Shown one piece after another: positions 58,097-64,000 of a stretch of 64,000 nt of DNA (positions are counted from its first letter, which is position 1; every line of letters begins with the position of its first letter). The stretch lies in the NCBI GenBank assembly GCA_016802295.1, contig JAESIW010000136.1, positions 302,159 through 366,158 of the forward strand, in the 5' to 3' direction. Source of the DNA: Brachionus rotundiformis. Lineage: Eukaryota; Rotifera; Eurotatoria; Ploima; Brachionidae. The notes beneath the pieces are model-generated. The model saw only the letters and a program-made list of their open reading frames with translations. It was not told the origin of the DNA and did not search any database. Made by a program: the position numbers and the translations under genes.

Positions 58097-58985
58097 ATTT
58101 TAAGTCGAATCTTTTTTTTTGAAAAAGAAATCTTAACTAATTAATGAAATTTTTTTTTATTAAATAGATAGCACGCTCATTTTACTTCTAAAAATAAACT
58201 ATTCTTAACTTTTCTAGATTCTGTTTAACACTGAAATTTTTTAAAAAAATAAAAAATATTCGCTATTTTTTGATATAATAATTGTCTAATTAATTTTATG
58301 TATTTTTGGTTGAATTAGAGAAGAAATAGCTAATGTTTCGATTTAAATTAATATAATTTGTCAATGCTAGTAAAAGACTTTATCTAAAAAGAACTCTTAG
58401 AAAATACTGTTTATCGCTATTTAATATGATTTCTGATTAATTGTTCACTTAGTCTCTTTTCGAAAAAAGATAAATTTAGCTAAAATAGCCTTTTAGGTAA
58501 TTTTTGACGATCTTGTGATCAAAAACAACAATTTTTATTCACTATTATCTCTTTTGAAATTATTTTAAGAATATTTTTAAATCTTCCTATCAATATAAAA
58601 AATTTTTCACAAGACAATATTTAAAAAAAAAATTCATTTTCTAAAAATAATAATTGGTTAAGATTTTATTTTACAATAGTTTCAATATCACTTATTTCAG
58701 CAGTTAGAATCTCTTCTAAATTTTCTTTTTTCAATTTTTCAGCTTAATCAATATTAAAAATAGTAACTTGGATATTTAAGATTAATTTTATCATCTTTAA
58801 CGAAAATAAAATTTTTTAAATAATTATTAAACATTTATTTTTTATTTCAATTTTTTTAAATTATATTTATTCATTTCATTTTTTTAAGTTTTTGAAGGAT
58901 AATGAACAATTGAAATAATAATTTAAAAAAATAAATAAGAAGCCTTTATTTTAAATTTTGAAGCTATTAATTTGATTTCTGTTTT
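58097..58985. other. Duplicated 5' flank of mucin B with a DNase I exon relic
   Basis: From about 58300 the flank again matches the 5' flank of copy A (for example GAATTAGAGAAGAAATAGCTAA, split as GAATTAGAGAAG and AAATAGCTAA, then TTCTGATTAATTGTTCA). About 150 bp around 58140-58290 are extra here. At about 58671-58706 the match continues into the region that, beside copy A, is the last exon of the DNase I gene; here that exon has lost the bases encoding SDHYPI. No gene is intact in this interval. Confidence 0.6.
58671..58706 (-). pseudogene. Relic of the terminal DNase I exon
   Basis: TTACAATAGTTTCAAT and ATCACTTATTTCAGCAG align with 47906-47953, the last coding exon of the DNase I-like gene, with an internal deletion that removes the catalytic His segment. 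No other DNase exon follows, so the duplication broke inside that gene. Confidence 0.55.
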
Positions 58986-59739
58986 CTATAACGATAAACA
59001 TTCATCTGGCAGACTGAAATCACTATCACTGAGACTGGTTGCTTTAACATTGAAAAACTGAATTTGATAATCATGTTTATCATTATCAAGGTATATTGAG
59101 ACAGGTACGCAATTATTGGCTGTATATAGGCCCAAGTATTCAAACTTTTCGCCATAAAAATCAACATTATCAACCCAACTTGATACCAAAACACTTGTAT
59201 CAGCTAATTCAGATGCTCCTGGTATTAATTTAGCATATAAAAATTATTTATTAAAAATTTATATTTAAAAATTACCTATGTAAAAATCGCCATAAAATGT
59301 TGCATTTTTAGGAACTCCTTTTTTTGATATAAATTAATTGCACCCTTTTTAATTAATAAAACTTACCAAGACCAATCCAATGTACTGACAGAGGTTTTTT
59401 TTCGCATGTTTTCCTTGTGTAGCTGTATCTATAATAAACATTTTCGTTAAATAACTCTAAAACATCAACATAGTCCGAGTAGCTTCCTGTTTGTTCAATA
59501 CCAACTTTTCTTATTCTTTTATTCATTGAGTCATATGTTAGTTCAAATCTTGATTTTGTTTTGGCTTTGTTGTCACGATCATATCCTCTTGAAATCACAA
59601 AAGATTAATTTAAATTCTAATTAGACATTTCTTTAGTAAATTACTTGGCTTTCCACTGTGCAGGTTCCTCACATGGCGTTCTTGCCTGAGCTTGGATTAC
59701 CAAGTAAATTGATACAACTGTTAGTAAGGTTAATTTCAT
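58986..59739 (-). CDS. Ependymin-related secreted protein (4 exons, 196 aa)
   Basis: Exons 59645-59739, 59367-59587, 59276-59317 and 58986-59218 (591 nt). A signal peptide (MKLTLLTVVSIYLVIQAQA) precedes RTPCEEPAQWKAK, the typical ependymin opening. Family motifs follow in order: YDRDNKAK, LTYDSMNKRIRKV, DVLELFNENVYYRYS, CEKKPL, GLGVPKNATFYGDFYIGAS and VDFYGEKFEYLG, with four cysteines. Ependymin-related proteins (MERPs/EPDR) are secreted or lysosomal glycoproteins with a lipid-binding beta-sandwich. The 42-bp third exon was found by phase and by its GVPKNATFYGD motif. It lies on the same strand as mucin B. Confidence 0.85.
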
Positions 59740-60611
59740 TTTTAACTTTTAAAAAAAACTTAAATTGAGAATATTTATAGTCACTAATGGTAATTTTACT
59801 ATTTGATAAGGTGATTTGGAATATTTAAATTAAAATTTACTTAAAGATTAACTAAAGAATTATTTCGATATTTAAACAGAGATGATGATTGACTTAGATA
59901 GATTCTTAGTACTTCTTTAACTGGTTTTTCAATGAAATTTGATTTTAAATTGTTTTAAATTGCAAAAAATCAGCTAATTAAATAAGTTTTAAAAAATTTT
60001 AAATTTACCTGTATAATAAATGTCGATTGAATTTTTAATATCAGTCAGTCAACTTGTAAATAGTACTCATAGTATTTTTGGAATTGATATATTCTTTTTT
60101 TTAGAGTAAATAATTCAACTAAAAAAAATCTTAATTGCTTAAGTTTTCTTTAATTGAAATGTTAAATTTTTAGTTGCTAAATAGATTTTAAAAAACCTGT
60201 TTTATCTTTTAATTTTAATTTTTTTTTAAGAAAAAAATTTATTAATTGAAATTTTAACTAGCAAACTTAATATAAATGCTGAATAAAGTGTATTTTGAGT
60301 TAAAAAGAAACAAAATTGATTCAATTTTTATCTATTAGTATGCGTATGGACTCTGCTGGTCTTCAAACAATGAGAAGTATTCCATGTGTACTAGATTTTC
60401 CAAGTGGATGTCACCTTGAACCAAGTGTCTGTCCTTTAGATGCAAAACTCTATTGGTAAAAATTTAGAATTAAATCAAAGAAAAATACACTACTTTAGTC
60501 TACTAAAAGCTTAATTGTTTTTCCATACAGCGTATAAAACTATGGTTAAAATTGAAGGACTAAAGTAGCAATTAATTAAAAATAGTTAATTAATTTTTAA
60601 ATTAAAAATAG
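59740..60611. other. Intergenic region with an orphan coding-like patch
   Basis: AT-rich, except 60340-60462, which has coding-like composition. On plus it reads as a 39-codon ORF (MRMDSAGLQTMRSIPC...) ending at a TAA inside a GTAAAA donor-like site; on minus it reads as a C-terminal-like end (...HLVQGDIHLENLVHMEYF...SPYAY, stop). Neither strand has a partner exon that I can find nearby. An inverted pair (CTACTTTAGTC/GACTAAAGTAG) follows at 60489-60569. Confidence 0.35.
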
Positions 60612-60805
60612 CTGATAATTTTTATTGAAATAAATATTAGAAGAAAAATATTCTTTTTTATCACTTTTTGTTGGCTACACAAAGCAATGCCAGATAGATA
60701 ATCAATAAATATGTATCTTATCTATTTCTTTCCTGTTATAACTCAATAAAATAGAAAAATATTAAGGCTAATAGCCTAATAAATAAATGATGTCATTGAT
60801 TTTTT
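60612..60805. repeat. Dispersed repeat, copy 2 (pair at 15612-15810)
   Basis: About 190 bp in the same orientation as 15612-15810, roughly 80 percent alike by eye, sharing TTTCCTGTTATA and AATAGAAAAATATT blocks. Non-coding. This copy is intergenic, so the repeat is a dispersed element rather than part of unc-13. Confidence 0.6.
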
Positions 60806-61148
60806 TAAATTGTATTTATTTTAAAGTTTATATACTTTTTTTTAACTTTTTTTTTAATAAAAAAAAGTATTTTTTGGACTCATAAACTTAAATTTGGTAA
60901 AAATAGCCATTTAGATTCTATTAAAAATAGCATGCCTTTGGTACTATATCACATCTAAACTTATCTTATCTTTAAAGTTCTGACTGAAAGTGGAAACAGA
61001 GTTAATCATAAAGTTCAAGCATTTCTTAACCAAACTTTCATTATTTAGAATATTGATAAGGCAAAATTAATGAACCATTTTTAGTACGCCATCAAAAAGA
61101 CTATTTAATATTTTAAAATCTTAAAATATTTTTTTATTATAGAATTTA
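60806..61148. other. Intergenic / GFM2 3' flank
   Basis: AT-rich DNA between the dispersed repeat and the GFM2 stop codon. It should contain the GFM2 3' UTR. Nothing else recognised. Confidence 0.45.
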
Positions 61149-63520
61149 TTAAAAGTTTTTTTCAATTAAATCTTGAAATTCTCGTTGAGAAATTCTGTCA
61201 TACGAATCGAATTCAATACTAAATGTTGTATTACCACTAGTTAGCTTTCTGATATCACTTGAATAAGTTCTAAGCTTTGCTAAGGGAACCTTGGCACTGA
61301 TATTGGCAATTTTGCTCATTTCATTTACAGTTATATTCAGAGCATTTCGTCTTGTCAAATCACTGTAAACTTTGGACGAGTATTCTTTGGATGTAGACAC
61401 ATCTAAATACATAATTGGCTGTATAACTACACATTCGGCATTCTCCATTGCTTTGATGGTACACTGGTAAGCAGCGGTTGAAATAAAAGGCAAAGGAACC
61501 CCTTGGCTTGTTTCAAATTTTGTCACATGAACATCAGTGTTAATTAATGGATAGCGTAAAATAACGCCTTTATTTAAAGCAGAATTTATACCATGGTTCA
61601 ATGAATTCACCTCATCTATTGATATTTCATTACTTTCATTCTGGTTGAAAAGTTTGGCACTTTTAAATTTAAAATCATTTTTTGGCTCCAAATTAAGCTC
61701 AATTTTAACATAAAACTTTCTTTCTCCCAATGTTTTCTCAAAGTTTAGTTCCTGAATAGAACTTTTAGTGGGCATTTCTTTATAAGCAATGTTCAAGGGT
61801 CCAAAGTAGGCTTTTAGCTTGTATTCTTTTAAAATGCGGTCTTTCACAATGTCCAGATGAAGTTCACCTTGTCCCTGTATAATTGTTTGACCAAGATTTT
61901 CTTCCTCATTTATCAAAACCCTTAGACTTGGATCTTCTCTTTGCAAGCAATCAAGAGCATAATTGAGTCTCTTTTCGTCTGATTCGGACTCGGGCTCAAC
62001 AGTGCAAAAAAAGACCGGGTTAGCTATATCAAGACTCATCTGCATCTCTGTCTTATTCTCTAGTTTCATTCGATGCCAAGCTTTATCATAAACTTGCTTA
62101 TTATGAACCAAAATCTCGCCAGTAGTTGTTTTTGAAAGACCATGAACAATGGCTATATTGCCAGCACCTACTTTTTGAACTTGTTCCATCTCATTTGAAT
62201 ATGGAATGTAAATTTTATCACATGTTTCTTTGGTATCTTTGGCTGGATTGTAAACTTTAGATTTGGCATGAAGTTCTCCATTGTAAATGCGCACAAATGC
62301 CAAAATATCATCTTGTGCTTCTTCGGGCTTAAATTTGTTCAAAGCATTGGTAGCATTTGTCTGTAAGGTTATTTTGGAGCTTGATCGATTGATTCTTTTG
62401 CGTGATTTTTGATGGTCGTGAATAATTTTAAAGCAAACCATAAATAAACTATTATCATAAAACGGTTCATAGTTATTTTTTTCCAAATCAACAGGACTCG
62501 GAAGATACTTTATGACAGCATCCATTACTGATTGAATGGCTATATTTTTAAAAGAACTTCCACATAAAACCGGCGTTGCCAAACAACTTAAACATGATTT
62601 TCTAATAAAACTTTCCAGTAAAATGTTATCGTCCATTTTATCAAATTCCATATTGTATTTATCCAGAAGTATTTCAGCAAAATCTTCGTTTATTCTGGCA
62701 ATTTTTTCAATCAAATCAATCCGTTTTTTAAAAGCCTTTTTGTAATCAGAGTCTTTTGAATCTAAATTAATGGTTTCAAACTGCTTTCCATCTGAATCTT
62801 TATTCCAAATTATTTTTTTCATATTAATTAAATCAATAACACCATTGAATGATTTTTCTTTGCCAATGGGATACTGAATTTGTAGTGGTATGGTGTTTAA
62901 TTTTTTTTCCATTGACTCTAGACATAGGTCAAAATCTGAACCAATTTTGTCCATTTTATTTATGTAAGCAATACGGGGAATTTTATATTTGTTGGATTGC
63001 CGCCACACAGTGAGAGTTTGAGCTTCTACGCCGGCAGATCCGTCCAGAATGGCAATCGCTCCATCAAGCACTCTTAGTGACCGTTCGACCTCAAAGGTAA
63101 AATCAACATGGCCTTTAGAAAATGATTATAAAAAGAAAATTTGTCTTTTTGAGTACCAGGTGTATCAATTAAATTAAAAAAGTGTTTTTTCCAAGGAAAA
63201 GTAATGGCTGCCGATGTAATGGTAATACCACGCTCTCGTTCTTGGTCCATAAAATCCATGATTGTGTTGCCGTCATCAACATTGCCAATATTTTTTGTGT
63301 ATCCAGAGTAGAAAAGCATTCGTTCAGTGGTTGTAGTTTTACCAGCGTCCACATGAGCAATGACGCCAATATTACGAATTCGCCTAATTATGTTTTGGTC
63401 TTGCTGTTTTTCAGATGACATGATTCGAAGTGGCATAAAATTAATTTTTTTGAATTGGACATTTTTTAGTTTTAAATTTAACCAGCTTGGATAATTTTTT
63501 ATTTTTATTTTGGTAAACAT
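61149..63520 (-). CDS. GFM2: Mitochondrial elongation factor G2, ribosome recycling GTPase (2 exons, 775 aa)
   Basis: GFM2/mtEF-G2 works with mitochondrial RRF to split ribosomes after termination. Exons 63157-63520 and 61149-63112 (2328 nt; human 779 aa). Start ATG 63520 gives a basic, mitochondrial-type leader (MFTKIKIKNYPSWLNLKLK). The GTPase motifs are complete: G1 AHVDAGKT, G2 in ERGITITSAA, G3 DTPG split by the intron and resuming HVDFTFEVERSLRVLDGA, G4 NKMD. EF-G domains II-V follow (CLQREDPSLRVLINEEE, IQGQGELHLDIVKDR, FGPLNIAYKEM, RTYSSDIRKLTSGNTTFSIE). Choice of GFM2 over GFM1 rests on YTKNIGNVDDGNTIMDFMDQ and NKYKIPRIAYINKMDK, which follow EF-G2. A Ser-rich insertion near residue 330 (KSRKRINRSSSK) is unusual. 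Confidence 0.92.
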
Positions 63521-63910
63521 TTTCAAGATTTTGATTTAGAACGAGTATTTGAATTAAATTTGGAAAAGCGAAAGGTTTTGTTAACATAATAAAGAAATAT
63601 TTTGAATGAGTACAATTTCTTAATTTATTAAATGATTATTGGTATTATAACGACATTATTGGTATTATATCTAATTAGCGTATTAATTAATAAATGAGAA
63701 AAATTTGATAAAGCAATAAAATCCTGTAATAAAAAGAAAAATTTTCAGTTTAAAAATGGTATTATATTGAGTAATCATTTATTTAAAAGAAATAATAATT
63801 AAAATTTCTTAGCATGGCAAACAATTTGATTTATTAAAACAAATAAAAGAAAAATTCTAAAAAATTTATCTAAAAAAATTAAAAAAAAACAAACAAAAGA
63901 AGATTCATTA
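63521..63910. other. Intergenic region
   Basis: AT-rich DNA between the GFM2 start codon (minus) and the third EF-hand promoter copy (plus). No feature recognised. Confidence 0.4.
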
Positions 63911-64000
63911 ATTTAGCTAAAAAATGCATAGACAAACATTGATAGAAATGAATGATTGTTATCTAAAGGGCTATAAAAAAGCTGTAAGCAGAGCTTGATG
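63911..64000 (+). promoter_or_regulatory. Third copy of the EF-hand gene promoter, cut by the window edge
   Basis: From ATTTAGCTAAAAAATGCATAG to the last base (AGCAGAGCTTGATG), the sequence is identical to 54791-54881, including the TATA box at 63972-63979 and the presumed start region. It is on plus. In the other copies the ATG lies about 80 bp further on, so a third EF-hand/proline-rich gene most likely begins just outside this window. Confidence 0.8.

Overview
The window is nuclear DNA from a small-genome, very AT-rich animal. GT-AG introns are mostly 45-80 bp, the gene set is metazoan (UNC-13/Munc13 with every Munc13-1 domain, MKK4, JTB, ependymin-related protein, EXD1, RAD54L2, UTP15, RBM22, mitochondrial EF-G2, linker histone), and WD40 repeats carry the turn style 'NGDLASGS'. 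A monogonont rotifer such as Brachionus is my best guess; that is inference. Exon structures below were built by hand from GT/AG sites, reading phase and family resemblance. In every reconstructed gene that lies wholly in the window the exon lengths sum to a multiple of three, but no transcript data were used.

0-20 kb: the 5' part of a RAD54L2/ARIP4-like SNF2 helicase (minus strand, running off the left edge), relics of a non-LTR retrotransposon, then one large unc-13 gene (minus, 5080-19696, 14 exons, 1862 aa). It has an apparent second, internal start giving a 1450-aa short isoform, and an unrelated-looking gene lies inside its largest intron. 20-32 kb: an intronless ORP1/ORP2-type oxysterol-binding protein, UTP15, an unrecognised lysine-rich protein, and a secreted cysteine-rich WD40 protein, all on plus. 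32-45 kb: EXD1 and JTB homologues (minus, 165 bp apart), a ~1 kb foldback element, an RBM22-like splicing protein that lacks its RRM, MKK4 (plus), a decayed retrotransposon, and histone H1.

45-60 kb is an accessory, duplication-rich block. A MAM-like/mucin-stalk membrane protein occurs twice; copy A is cut off from its membrane anchor by a 291-bp TIR element, copy B is intact. A secreted DNase I lies beside copy A, and a broken copy of its last exon lies beside copy B. An EF-hand/proline-rich gene of unknown function occurs as two nearly identical 1.5-kb inverted arms flanking a KASH5-like coiled-coil tail-anchored protein. A third copy of its promoter appears at the extreme right edge. An ependymin-related secreted protein follows. 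61-63.5 kb holds mitochondrial EF-G2 (GFM2).

Most genes are independent housekeeping or neuronal genes. The 45-60 kb block, plus the right edge, is where recent duplication, inversion and element insertion are concentrated and where the least familiar genes lie.
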